From assembly GCA_029931535.1 (NCBI GenBank), contig JAQPZY010001665.1, positions 1,137,501-1,201,500 on the forward strand: a stretch of DNA of 64,000 nucleotides, in the 5' to 3' direction. This document shows positions 47,422 to 55,625 of the stretch, piece after piece. The stretch is from Margaritifera margaritifera (Eukaryota > Mollusca > Bivalvia > Unionida > Margaritiferidae). A program made the translations under genes and the position numbers. Under the pieces are notes generated by a model. That model was not told where the DNA came from. It searched no databases and worked only from the letters and a program-made list of their open reading frames with translations. The stretch's first letter is position 1, and each line of letters opens with the position of its first letter.

Positions 47422-47764
47422 GTTTCCAAAAGTGAAATGGGAACCTAAGTTAAAAAAAAGGACCTTAGAAACAATCCTGGAAGAACAACCTGACACAGCA
47501 GAGAAAGACCACACCGTCGTTGTCGTCCAAATACAACCTCCTGAGGAACACACCCCCTCCTTACCGTCAGAGACATTTCATCCTTCCAAAACAAAGACGA
47601 GCAGCAGAAGAATACTACCGCCAGTGCCTGTGCCTTCCATTTCTAGGACACCAGAATGTTGTACATTGACTTGTTTGTACAGAACTTTAATTCTTTTAGT
47701 GGTAGAATTAATATTGTACATGACCATTTTTGCGGTATGCATTTTTGTCCTTCATGACTTGTAA
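47339..47764 (+). CDS. Putative tail-anchored membrane protein
   Basis: 141 residues from ATG 47339; the frame is open further upstream but without ATG. The middle is acidic and Pro-rich (P-P-E-E-H-T-P-S, then P-P-V-P-V-P). The last ~30 residues form one strong hydrophobic segment (L-I-L-L-V-V-E-L-I-L-Y-M-T-I-F-A-V-C-I-F) just before the stop, the layout of a tail-anchored protein. AATAAA follows at 47814. No homologue is recognised. Confidence 0.45.
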   Translation: MYVTGEKLVSMFGYKKWPNLPKIWHITKFPKVKWEPKLKKRTLETILEEQPDTAEKDHTVVVVQIQPPEEHTPSLPSETFHPSKTKTSSRRILPPVPVPSISRTPECCTLTCLYRTLILLVVELILYMTIFAVCIFVLHDL

Positions 47765-47886
47765 AAAAATATGTTTTTGTTGTGTTGGTTGTTTTTTGTT
47801 TTACAAAAAAAAAAATAAACGTGTATGAAACGTATGAAATGTCTTGGGTCTTTTGTCTTCTTCTCAAAAATCTTCCTACCTCAGTC

Positions 47887-48621
47887 ATGGCTGCATCTTC
47901 TTCCTCTACCTCTTCTACTTCCTCTGTGGTCAAAGTGATTGACGAAAAGTTAGATCGTCCCAGTTGGGACGCTTTGTATCTGCGCCATCCTTTTAACATG
48001 TTAATTGCTGGACCCAGTGGTTCAGGTAAAACTGAATTTGTCAAACGTTTGATCGAACACAAATCTCATTTGTTTGATCGTCCACCTCAACGCATCGTGT
48101 GGTGTTACAAAGAGTGGCAACCGTCTTACACCTTACTTCGTGAAAGTCAAGGAGAAGCCATTTCATTTGTAGAAGGCATCCCACGCGAAGACGATGGGAT
48201 CGTGTCTGACGTGAGTCAAACACATCTGGTCATCTTCGACGACATGTTAGGAGAAGACGAAGAAGAAATTAAACTTTCGTTTACACGAAAAGGACACCAT
48301 CGAAATGCCAGCATCATTTACATTCCACAAAATTTATTTCAACAAAGTAAAGCCCATCGGACCATCAGTCTCAATGCTCATTACGTGGTTTTATTTAAAA
48401 GCCCCAGAGACAAATCTCAAGTGCAAGTGTTAGCCAAACAGTTAGGCACTCCTTGGTTGAATTATGCGTACGACGATGCCACTCAAACACCTCATGCGTA
48501 TTTACTCATCGACTTAAAACCGACCACTCCCGACTATTTGAGATTTCGTGCCCAATTGTTTCACCACTGGTGCCAAGAAGGAGGCCCTGTCATTTACACG
48601 TCCCCTTCAGCCACACTCTGA
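47887..48621 (+). CDS. ATP: DNA-packaging ATPase (FtsK/A32-like)
   Basis: 244 residues from ATG 47887. The frame is open further upstream but no ATG is available there. Walker A is G-P-S-G-S-G-K-T at 42-49 and Walker B is L-V-I-F-D-D-M-L at 114-121. A sensor-like N-A-S-I-I-Y-I-P-Q-N lies near 140. This is the standard Maverick genome-packaging motor related to poxvirus A32 and FtsK/HerA ATPases, expected to pump DNA into the capsid. The S/T-rich first 13 residues are non-conserved. It is intact here; in the decayed element Walker A is lost and Walker B is mutated. Confidence 0.95.
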   Translation: MAASSSSTSSTSSVVKVIDEKLDRPSWDALYLRHPFNMLIAGPSGSGKTEFVKRLIEHKSHLFDRPPQRIVWCYKEWQPSYTLLRESQGEAISFVEGIPREDDGIVSDVSQTHLVIFDDMLGEDEEEIKLSFTRKGHHRNASIIYIPQNLFQQSKAHRTISLNAHYVVLFKSPRDKSQVQVLAKQLGTPWLNYAYDDATQTPHAYLLIDLKPTTPDYLRFRAQLFHHWCQEGGPVIYTSPSATL

Positions 48622-48632
48622 AGAAAAAAAAC

Positions 48633-48640
48633 TATAAAAA
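48633..48640 (+). promoter_or_regulatory. TATA box of H1-like gene
   Basis: TATAAAAA lies 44 bp before ATG 48677, immediately after the ATPase stop. Confidence 0.65.
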
Positions 48641-48676
48641 CATCCACCACGTCATTTCTGTCTCACAATCTTCGAG

Positions 48677-49594
48677 ATGACTTCCTTTCAATCTCATCCT
48701 CCGGCTAAATTGATTCGTGCCTTGTATGGCATTAGTCGCGAGAAAAATGCACAAGTCCGTGCTCATTTGTTAGAAGCTAGTCTTAAAGAAGTGTTACGAT
48801 GGTTTTCTTTGACGGCACGTCAATTACTGCAAGGCATCATTCACATCCCTCATCAAACTCAACGTTTTTTTCAAAAGCATAAAGGGGCGTTGTCACAACT
48901 AGCCGATCCTAGAATCGATCCACGGACTAAAAAACAAATGATTTTAACCCCTGGAGGGAGCGGTTCTTTAAGAGGGGTCATGATTCGTTCCCTTTTGAAA
49001 TGGGATCCTAATGCCCAAGCCAAAAAACCCAAAACACCAAAAAAGAAGAAAAGCCCTAAAAAGAAAGCCACAAAAAAGAAAAGCCCTAAAAGGAAGAAAG
49101 CCCTCAAGAAAAAGAAAAGTTCTGCCAAGAAGAAGAAAACACCCACTACTGCCGCCACTGGCACCCGCAAGAGAGGTACTGCTGCCAGGACGCAAACGTA
49201 CACCCGCAAGACACCACCACAACAGACCCCAGTGACGAGGTCTCCTTTTGCGTCCACTTCTTCGTCTTTTTCACCACCCTTCATGATGATGCCTGCCAAA
49301 CCAGACTTAAGACAAGTGTTTCCTAATTTGATGCAAAAATGGAAACCTATTTCGAAAGTCACCACTTCGGGACCCTCGACATCGGCTGATCTGGCCATGG
49401 CAGCGGCCGCGAACAAAGTACCGTCCCCTAAAACCAAAGTCCAAGAAAGAACCGGCGTGTTACAAAGTTTAGTGGATTTATCCAAAGAAGAATTGAGACG
49501 ATTTAGTCCCTTGAAAACACCTCAACGTCGAGTGAGGCCTGTCATGAAGATGGTACGTCGTGCAGACAATCAGTGGAGACGTGTTCCAGTATAA
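48677..49594 (+). CDS. H1-like lysine-rich core protein
   Basis: 305 residues. The N-terminal ~100 residues (L-L-E-A-S-L-K-E-V-L-R, K-K-Q-M-I-L-T-P-G-G-S-G) follow the same pattern as the smaller pX-like protein encoded next door. Residues ~112-155 are almost only Lys, Pro and Ser (repeats of K-K-S-P-K-K), like histone H1 or protamine tails. A Ser/Thr/Pro-rich linker and a conserved P-N-L-M-x-K-W-K-P-I-S-K block follow. A DNA-condensing role in the capsid, like adenovirus core proteins, is inferred. The stop overlaps the next gene's TATA box. Confidence 0.75.
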   Translation: MTSFQSHPPAKLIRALYGISREKNAQVRAHLLEASLKEVLRWFSLTARQLLQGIIHIPHQTQRFFQKHKGALSQLADPRIDPRTKKQMILTPGGSGSLRGVMIRSLLKWDPNAQAKKPKTPKKKKSPKKKATKKKSPKRKKALKKKKSSAKKKKTPTTAATGTRKRGTAARTQTYTRKTPPQQTPVTRSPFASTSSSFSPPFMMMPAKPDLRQVFPNLMQKWKPISKVTTSGPSTSADLAMAAAANKVPSPKTKVQERTGVLQSLVDLSKEELRRFSPLKTPQRRVRPVMKMVRRADNQWRRVPV

Positions 49595-49599
49595 AATAG
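49590..49599 (+). promoter_or_regulatory. TATA box of pX-like gene
   Basis: TATAAAATAG overlaps the stop codon (49592-49594) of the preceding gene. By the spacing seen elsewhere the start codon should be near 49630-49660. Confidence 0.6.
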
Positions 49600-49644
49600 A
49601 AGGGTGAAAGGCCAAAAGACTTCAGACTTACTCCTCACCTCTAA

Positions 49645-50061
49645 GATTACCCCAAACGTGCACACCACCACCACCAAAAGAAGAAAAGCAAAAAAGGACG
49701 ACTTCCACCTCGTCTGGCGAAACATTGGGACGTCTTGTCTGTCCTGACCAAATCCAATCCTCCCATGCGAAAACAACTCATTCAAACAGCCCCTAAAGAA
49801 ATCATCGATACCGTGTGTGAATGTTGTTTGAACGTTTTGAAAGTAACGGTACCTTTGTCCAAGATACAGAAACAAAAATTCGGTAAACATCGGAACGTTC
49901 TTCGCCAAATGGTGAAAAAGAAAATACCTCTCCAACAAAAGAAAAAAATGTTGGTGCAACGAGGAGGATTTCTACCTATGCTGTTAGGACCGTTGTTAAA
50001 AATAGCGGCTCCTTTGTTAGGAACGATTGCTGGACCCCTTTTCGGAGGAGTCATGCGATAA
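49645..50061 (+). CDS. pX/mu-like core protein (start codon not visible)
   Basis: The frame is open from 49645 to the stop at 50061. Conserved K-K-G-R-L-P-P-R-L-A-K-H-W-D-V-L (about 49690-49735) shows that coding begins before the first in-frame ATG (49765). The decayed copy has its ATG at the equivalent of about 49630, where this copy has a changed, one-base-shorter sequence, so the start appears lost. The C-terminus K-K-K-M-L-V-Q-R-G-G-F-L-P-M-L-L-G-P-L-L plus a hydrophobic tail is a hallmark of a small Maverick/adintovirus protein family likened to adenovirus pX. A virion core or membrane-active role is likely. Confidence 0.7.
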   Translation, partial: DYPKRAHHHHQKKKSKKGRLPPRLAKHWDVLSVLTKSNPPMRKQLIQTAPKEIIDTVCECCLNVLKVTVPLSKIQKQKFGKHRNVLRQMVKKKIPLQQKKKMLVQRGGFLPMLLGPLLKIAAPLLGTIAGPLFGGVMR

Positions 50062-50126
50062 AAAAAAGAAGATAAAAAGGACACCCTTCTCTGGAAAGAC
50101 CACACATTTTTGTACCTTTGGATGAA

Positions 50127-50786
50127 ATGGAAGGACGAAAACTGACTTTAATACCTTACAAACGATGGATGGAATTTCATCGTTGGAACGAACAACGGAT
50201 ACCTCATTTACCACCCAATCCTAATCTCAACGAGATGTCACAGTTACAACAAGAATTACAAGCCCTGATGGAACGAAGCAATTTGTCAGAAACAGAAAAA
50301 TCGCAACGGTACGGTCAACTCTTACAACGTCTGCAACTCTTTCATCAAAAAGCTGTAGACGAAACAGCTCCACCCACTCTGAGAGATTTCAAAGCCCTGA
50401 TGAAAAGTGAACCTAAAGTTACCACCACCACTAAAACAGACACCGCCACGGGGACGACAGAAGAAGACGAACCCCGAGAAGTGTTTCAAACTCCGTCTGC
50501 TGGCATACCTAGTCAAATTGCAGCTTCCTTGTTGACACCCTCGCAGACCCCTCATCGAGAAGCCATGAAAGCTTGGGTTAAAAAGACGTCCACTCCTTCT
50601 TCAGCAGAAGAAAAAAAGAAAGACAGCAAGACTGAAGTGAAAAAAGACACCACCAAGAAGAAACCTACCATCATTACCCCTTCTTCACTACCCACTCCTG
50701 TGGCTCGTCGAACGCGTCAAGCCGCTTCGTCCAGACCTCACGACACCCAAAGTAGTAGCAGCATCCAACAGTGGGTGACTTATTGA
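50127..50786 (+). CDS. Coiled Maverick protein of unknown function
   Basis: 219 residues from ATG 50127. The first half is charged and helical (E-M-S-Q-L-Q-Q-E-L-Q-A-L-M, then L-S-E-T-E-K-S-Q-R-Y-G-Q-L-L-Q-R-L), which recalls a conserved helical protein in other Mavericks. The second half is disordered, rich in Lys, Thr, Ser and Pro, and ends I-Q-Q-W-V-T-Y. GATAAAAAGG at 50071 may serve as TATA. It lies between the pX-like gene and integrase; the decayed copy keeps only the first half. A structural or scaffold role is a guess. Confidence 0.65.
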   Translation: MEGRKLTLIPYKRWMEFHRWNEQRIPHLPPNPNLNEMSQLQQELQALMERSNLSETEKSQRYGQLLQRLQLFHQKAVDETAPPTLRDFKALMKSEPKVTTTTKTDTATGTTEEDEPREVFQTPSAGIPSQIAASLLTPSQTPHREAMKAWVKKTSTPSSAEEKKKDSKTEVKKDTTKKKPTIITPSSLPTPVARRTRQAASSRPHDTQSSSSIQQWVTY

Positions 50787-50792
50787 GGAATC

Positions 50793-51170
50793 ATGGAGAA
50801 ACTTTTAGCCACCATTTACTACAATCATAGCCATACTGCTGGTTACGGAGGAGTTCAAAAATTATATCGAGCTGCTAAAAGTGAATTGAAAAGTGTACGT
50901 TTGCCAGAAGTACGACGATGGTTACAAGAACAATCGACGTACACGTTACACAAACCCATTCGACGCAAATTTTCTAGAAGTCCAACCCAAGTGGAAGGCA
51001 TCGATCATCAATGGCAAGCCGATTTAGCCGACGTCTCTCATTTGGCAACCTACAATCGTGGTCACAAATATTTGCTTTGTGTCATTGACGTGTTTTCCAA
51101 ATTTGCCTGGGTCGTGCCTTTGACATCTAAAAGCAGTACCGAATTGGTACGTGCCTTAAAATTGTCTTGA
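50793..51170 (+). pseudogene. INT: Integrase, N-terminal part with first catalytic Asp
   Basis: ATG 50793 opens 125 codons ending at TGA (51168-51170). It includes the N-terminal region and the start of the rve (RNase H-fold) core: W-Q-A-D-L-A-D-V with the first catalytic Asp at 51021, then K-Y-L-L-C-V-I-D-V-F-S-K-F-A-W. The catalytic core continues in another frame downstream, so a frameshift lies between about 51140 and 51195. Retroviral-type integrases insert the element DNA and create the 6-bp target duplication. Confidence 0.92.
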
Positions 51171-51881
51171 AACAAAGTGGTCGTCACCTTTACGATGGCA
51201 AACTGACAAAGGCACCGAATTTCTAAACCAAGCTTTTCAAAAAGAATTGCAACAAAGACAGAATCATTTTTTTACCACCGAAAATCCTGAAACCAAAGCC
51301 AGTATCGTGGAACGATTTCAAAGAACTTTGAAAGAACGCATGTGGAAATATTTTACACATCAACATACTCTCAAGTACATCGACATGTTACCCCGTTTGG
51401 TCAAAGCGTACAATCAATCGTACCATCGTAGCATCGGATGTTCCCCCGAAGAGGTCAGCCCTGAAAACGAAGTGACCGTGTTTGATCGATTGTTTGGTAC
51501 ACCCCAGAGGAGGAGACCACCTCAGAAGAAAATCTTGCTGGAGTTGAAGACGGGAGATTGGGTTCGCATCGGAAAAACCAAACGCACTTTTGACAAGGTT
51601 ATTTACCCAACTGGACCACCGAATTGTTTCGTGTCACTACACCCGTGCGTGGACGCGATCCTCCCGTCTATAAATTGGAAGACATGCACGGTGAAGTGCT
51701 CAAAGGAACATTTTACTTGCCTGAGTTAGAACGAGTGACTAAAAAAGAAGACGCCTTGTACGACATCGAAAGCATTCTCGAACATAGAACACGCAAAGTA
51801 GGCAAACGTCGAGTAGAAGAAGTCAAAGTACGTTGGAAAGGATATCCTCCTAGTTTTGATTCTTGGATTGCTGCTTCGTAA
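51171..51881 (+). pseudogene. INT: Integrase, core end and chromodomain (second frameshift)
   Basis: In the next frame, W-Q-T-D-K-G-T-E-F gives the second catalytic Asp (51205), and K-A-S-I-V-E-R-F gives the catalytic Glu (51310), 34 residues apart, close to the DD35E pattern. A second frameshift between about 51590 and 51625 returns to the first frame. There an SH3-like region and a chromodomain (Y-D-I-E-S-I-L, V-R-W-K-G-Y, F-D-S-W; about 51757-51878) complete the protein. Chromodomains bind methylated histone tails and may steer insertion. Confidence 0.9.
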
Positions 51882-51890
51882 GTCGTCGAC

Positions 51891-51898
51891 TATAAAAA
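51891..51898 (+). promoter_or_regulatory. TATA box of membrane-protein gene
   Basis: TATAAAAA, 27 bp before ATG 51918, just after the integrase stop. Confidence 0.55.
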
Positions 51899-51917
51899 GA
51901 AAAAGAAGTAACCTAAC

Positions 51918-52319
51918 ATGCCATTCAACACAACCACAACCTCGACTCCTTCGCAGAGTTCTTCTCTTCAAGATTTACAAAAACAACCTCTCTGGGTGTG
52001 GTGCGGAGAACGTGTGCCTAAAAATCAAATCGTCTTTTTCTGCCAAATTTTTGTAGTGTATTGTGTCATCGGAGCAGCCATTGCCAATTTGAGTTTGCAA
52101 CAAGGAGACAAACAATTGTGGACCATTTTACTCAGCAGTTGCATTGGTTATCTTTTATCCAGTCCCTCTTTGAAATTTACGACGACGGACAACAGTCACC
52201 ACAACAACAGCCAATACCACGGGAGTACGACTAACGCCAGTCCACCTTCTTCCAGTCACCACAGTAGTCCTCTTTTGGAACCCTTTGAACATCCTTTGAA
52301 CTCGAGTGACTCCTCGTAG
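51918..52319 (+). CDS. Two-TM membrane protein
   Basis: 133 residues. After a Ser/Thr-rich start, V-P-K-N-Q-I-V-F-F-C-Q leads into TM1 (about 38-58). A short Q-Q-G-D-K loop and TM2 (67-82, L-W-T-I-L-L-S-S-C-I-G-Y-L-L) follow. The tail is Asn/His/Ser/Thr-rich. This small hydrophobic protein is a recurring Maverick gene next to the minor capsid gene. The conserved W-T-x-L-L-S-S-C-x-G-Y-L pattern is also readable in the decayed copy. Its function is not established; membrane association during assembly or entry is inference. Confidence 0.8.
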   Translation: MPFNTTTTSTPSQSSSLQDLQKQPLWVWCGERVPKNQIVFFCQIFVVYCVIGAAIANLSLQQGDKQLWTILLSSCIGYLLSSPSLKFTTTDNSHHNNSQYHGSTTNASPPSSSHHSSPLLEPFEHPLNSSDSS

Positions 52320-52342
52320 ACCAAAACCACTTTGGACCTACT

Positions 52343-53257
52343 ATGAATGACCAATTTTATTTAACTTTACCCAGTGACAGTTCCATGGATGTGTTTCCCA
52401 ACAACACCTTATGTTGTTTCACGACCAAATTACCTCAGGCCATCCATTTGGATCACGACGCTCATTGGGATGTAGGTTTGGTAGAAATCATTCATCCTAC
52501 GCAAGCTCAAAACATCGACGAATGTCAAAACACTTTCATCGTGGATATCTTGAACAAGGAAGTGCATGATGAGTTGGAGAAAATTAAACCTGGCTTTGAG
52601 CATTCCAGAAAGGTATTCATGACGGCCACTCCTCCCTTTGCGAGCCATACCATGAGAATTCCTGTGGGGTATTATTTTAATGCTCAACATTTGGTGGACA
52701 CCATTGAGGCAATCTTCGAGGCTCAATTTGCCAAAGCCTTAGTCAAAACCAAGAAAAGTGTCCAGATCAGTTACCATCCCGTGGCACATCGTCTCGTCTT
52801 ACAATTTTCGGACGACGACACATTGGCCATCACTTTTGCTCCTGGGTTGTATGCTATTTTAGGTGGAAATAAATTTTTTAAAAATAAAAAAGTCCAAAGC
52901 AATTTAGATTTCGGAAAGGCTTTTAAAACCCCTATCGAATTGAACGTTGGACTGAATTTAATGTTTGTGTACTCCGATGTGGTAGAATACAACGTGGTGG
53001 GAAACACAGCCGCTCCGTTACTGAGAGTCCTTCCTTTCAAAGCAGATTCTGCTGCTGGTGCGTACGAAGAAGGTGGAAACACGTTTCACGTTCAACGTGA
53101 ATTTGTACACCCTCATTATCTTCCAGTCAGTAAATCGTATTTTGACAGTGTCAACATTAGTATGAAAGGAGATTTGGGACAAAGTGTGCCATTCATTGAC
53201 AAAGGAAAAGTCACGGTGAAACTACATTTTCGAAAAAGGTTCTCCAACGCATTGTAA
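52343..53257 (+). CDS. mCP: Minor capsid protein (penton-like)
   Basis: 304 residues, intact. It begins M-N-D-Q-F-Y-L-T-L-P-S-D-S-S-M-D-V-F-P-N-N-T, with W-D-V-G-L-V-E-I-I-H-P at about residue 45-55, the signature start of Maverick minor capsid proteins. These are single jelly-roll proteins thought to form the capsid vertices. The later L-N-V-G-L-N-L-M-F-V-Y-S-D-V-V motif is also characteristic. It sits directly upstream of the pVI-like and major capsid genes, as in other Mavericks. Confidence 0.93.
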   Translation: MNDQFYLTLPSDSSMDVFPNNTLCCFTTKLPQAIHLDHDAHWDVGLVEIIHPTQAQNIDECQNTFIVDILNKEVHDELEKIKPGFEHSRKVFMTATPPFASHTMRIPVGYYFNAQHLVDTIEAIFEAQFAKALVKTKKSVQISYHPVAHRLVLQFSDDDTLAITFAPGLYAILGGNKFFKNKKVQSNLDFGKAFKTPIELNVGLNLMFVYSDVVEYNVVGNTAAPLLRVLPFKADSAAGAYEEGGNTFHVQREFVHPHYLPVSKSYFDSVNISMKGDLGQSVPFIDKGKVTVKLHFRKRFSNAL

Positions 53258-53267
53258 CATCCAAAAA

Positions 53268-53714
53268 ATGTATCCAGTGTACCGAGGAGTGGCTCGACAA
53301 CGAGGACATGGTTTATTAGATATGTTAAGATCGGCTTTTCGGACGGTAGCCCCTATTTTGAAACCCATGGTAACTCGAGGATTCCATGCCTTAAAAGATG
53401 CCGCTTTGACGCAAGGAAAAGAATTTTTGCAAAATGTCCTCATTGACAGACAAAATCCCAAAGAAGCCTTTATGAGAGCAGGCAAAAATGTGTTGATGAA
53501 CACTGGCAAAGATCTTTTGGGTCTTCGAGAGAGTACTATAAATTCACTTCACGCTTCTGGCCCTGGCATTGCTTCTTCCTCCATTTCACAGCAAGGACAA
53601 GGTAGAAAGAGAAGACGTCGAAATCCCTTCAGAGTTCATAAAACACACGGTGGTGTTCCAAAAAAGAATAAGAAAAGAAGAACCGTCAGAGAATTAGACG
53701 TGTTTGATTACTAA
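53268..53714 (+). CDS. pVI-like capsid-associated protein
   Basis: 148 residues, starting 10 bp after the minor capsid stop. The N-terminus M-Y-P-V-Y-R-G-V-A-R-Q-R-G-H-G-L-L is followed by an amphipathic region (F-R-T-V-A-P-I-L-K-P). The C-terminus is very basic (R-K-R-R-R-R-N-P-F and K-K-N-K-K-R-R). Position between the capsid genes, the Gly-rich start and the basic tail match the Maverick proteins compared with adenovirus pVI/pX, which are processed by the viral protease. A candidate adenain-type site (L-x-G-G-like) is not obvious, so I leave maturation open. Confidence 0.75.
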   Translation: MYPVYRGVARQRGHGLLDMLRSAFRTVAPILKPMVTRGFHALKDAALTQGKEFLQNVLIDRQNPKEAFMRAGKNVLMNTGKDLLGLRESTINSLHASGPGIASSSISQQGQGRKRRRRNPFRVHKTHGGVPKKNKKRRTVRELDVFDY

Positions 53715-53729
53715 TCCTTTTTGAAAATA

Positions 53730-54608
53730 ATGCACAGAGATTCTTGCGAATGTACCAAGTCAGAACTGGATATGTTTACCATGCCTCCCACCATGATGAC
53801 GATGCAAGAATCCCAATGAGTGGAATTTCATCATGTATCGTCTTTGACGGATTCAGCTCCTATCGAAGTTGAAATCAAAGGACAAACCGAAAATTACATG
53901 GATCTGAATAACAGTTACTTGTACCTGAAACTCAAAGTGATCAAAACGGCGGACAGCACCCTTCCTGGGGACGGTGACCGAGTGGCACCCGTCAATAATT
54001 TCATGCATTCCTTGTTCAGCGAAGTAGATTTGTACTTGAATAACACACTGGTCAGCAGCAGTTTGGATACTTACCCTTACCGTGCTTATTTGGAAAATCT
54101 CTTGACGTACGGAAAAGAACCCAAGAACACTCATCTGGATGCTCCGGTGGTCTGGAAACCTGACACCTCGGAAAAGTTCAACGACACAGCGGTGTCAGTG
54201 CCGGCGACGCAAGCCGTTGATAAAACTATAATTCCAGCAGATCCGCACAATGTGGGATTTAACGACCGTCAAAAGAAAATCAGACGAAGTTTAGAATTGA
54301 TGGATCGTTTGCATTTGGACATGTGGTTGCAAGACAAGTATTTGTTGAACGGAGTAGATGTACCCCTGAGACTGAATCGCAGTAGTGTCGCCTTCCATTT
54401 GATGGCTAATGCTAACGAGTGGAAAACCATCATCCAAGAAGCCAGACTTTACGTGCGACGTGTGGAAGTCTTACCAAAAGTAGCCAACGACATCAGTCAA
54501 ACGTTGAGAAGAACCACTGCCAAGTATCCTGTGCGACGAGTGGAAGTGAAAACCTTTACCATTGCCGCTGGACTCCGATCCAAGGACAGCTCCCCAAACG
54601 TTTGCTGA
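53730..54608 (+). pseudogene. MCP: Major capsid protein, N-terminal part (in-frame TGA)
   Basis: ATG 53730 starts M-H-R-D-S-C-E-C-T-K-S-E-L-D-M-F, the characteristic Maverick major capsid N-terminus. An in-frame TGA (53817-53819) interrupts it after 29 codons and the same frame continues to 54608. V-E-I-K-G-Q-T-E-N-Y-M-D and Y-L-Y-L-K-L-K are typical of the first jelly roll. Near 54565-54600 the correct continuation moves to another frame. The protein would form hexon-like trimers building the capsid shell. Confidence 0.92.
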
Positions 54609-55042
54609 TTGGGATCGTCAGTAATGCAGCCCTCAACGGAGTCCACAATCAGAATCCGTTCGAGTTTAAACACTACAACGTCTCCAAGATAGAAGTCAGT
54701 CGAGATGGCAAAACGTTGTGTACCAGACCTTTTGAACCTAACTTTGGCGACGCCCAGAAAAATTACTTGCGATCTTACCTGAGCCTGTTTGAAGCCACAG
54801 GACAGTTAGGTACCAACACCAGCCACGGCATTTCGTACGACGATTATGCAGGAGGGTATGCCTTGTGGGGATTTGATTTCACTCCTGACGAAGGACATTT
54901 CCACCCTATAAAATCAGGCCCACTTCGTGTGGAACTTCAGTTTAAAGATCCTCTACCCGACACGGTGAACGTCGTCTTGTATGCAGAATTTGATAACACT
55001 CTAGAAATCAACAGTTTGAGAGAAGTGATTCTAGACTATTAG
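54572..55042 (+). pseudogene. MCP: Major capsid protein, C-terminal part (other frame)
   Basis: After the frameshift the reading frame runs through R-L-L-I-G-I-V-S-N-A-A-L-N-G-V, N-P-F-E-F-K-H-Y-N-V, G-Y-A-L-W-G-F-D-F-T-P-D and ends V-I-L-D-Y at 55042. This is the second jelly roll and the conserved C-terminus of the family. Together the two parts span about 437 codons, the usual size. The exact frameshift point cannot be fixed by eye; it lies between 54565 and 54600. Confidence 0.9.
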
Positions 55043-55086
55043 AAGAAAAAAGAAAAATTAAGATACAACACGTAGAAGAAGAACCT

Positions 55087-55542
55087 ATGGAGATAGATGA
55101 GGGATTTTGCGAAGTTCAGCAGTCACAAACTACCACGGATGATGATGACGAAGTCATTCATTCAGAACCCAAAAAAGAAGAAGAAAAGAACAATAGTGTT
55201 CCAACGTTTGTTGGATTTATTTCTCGATGGCCTGAACAAGAAAAAAATTTACTCTTCTGTTATGCTAAGGAATTGACTGAAAGAATTAACAGTTTGACCC
55301 GAGAACATTGTCATGGATGTCAAATGGATCATCCCAGTCAGAAACAACACGACCAATGTTTGATGATGACAGGCGAAGAAAAATTGGACGAATATTTGGA
55401 AGAGGCCTGGTCTCAGATCTCGGAAGAAAAGGTGTTGAGACAATGGTATAAAGACTTGCAGGATTCTTTTTCACCTCCACTCATTCCTCTGGAGATCCAT
55501 CGAAGCTCTCATTCAACAGAGTACAGAAACTATCCGCCGTGA
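55087..55542 (+). CDS. Conserved Maverick protein with CxGC-HPSQ-H-C motif
   Basis: 151 residues from ATG 55087. An acidic N-terminal region (D-D-D-D-E, K-K-E-E-E-K) is followed by H-C-H-G-C-Q-M-D-H-P-S-Q-K-Q-H-D-Q-C-L at about residues 77-95, a Cys/His cluster that probably binds zinc. I recall this motif as recurring in Mavericks and related viruses. Its function is unknown. It is located between major capsid and protease. Confidence 0.7.
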   Translation: MEIDEGFCEVQQSQTTTDDDDEVIHSEPKKEEEKNNSVPTFVGFISRWPEQEKNLLFCYAKELTERINSLTREHCHGCQMDHPSQKQHDQCLMMTGEEKLDEYLEEAWSQISEEKVLRQWYKDLQDSFSPPLIPLEIHRSSHSTEYRNYPP

Positions 55543-55625
55543 GAATTCGTGGAATTACTTGACAAAACCATTCAAATTTAAAATCAAGTGTGAATTGATG
55601 ACTTATCATTTCCTGTGAAGAAAAA

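Noticed and set aside
48871..49485. 204-codon minus-strand frame opposite the H1-like gene
   Set aside because: It is the antisense shadow of AAG/AAA-rich codons (Phe/Leu runs); the sense frame has conserved blocks in the decayed copy.
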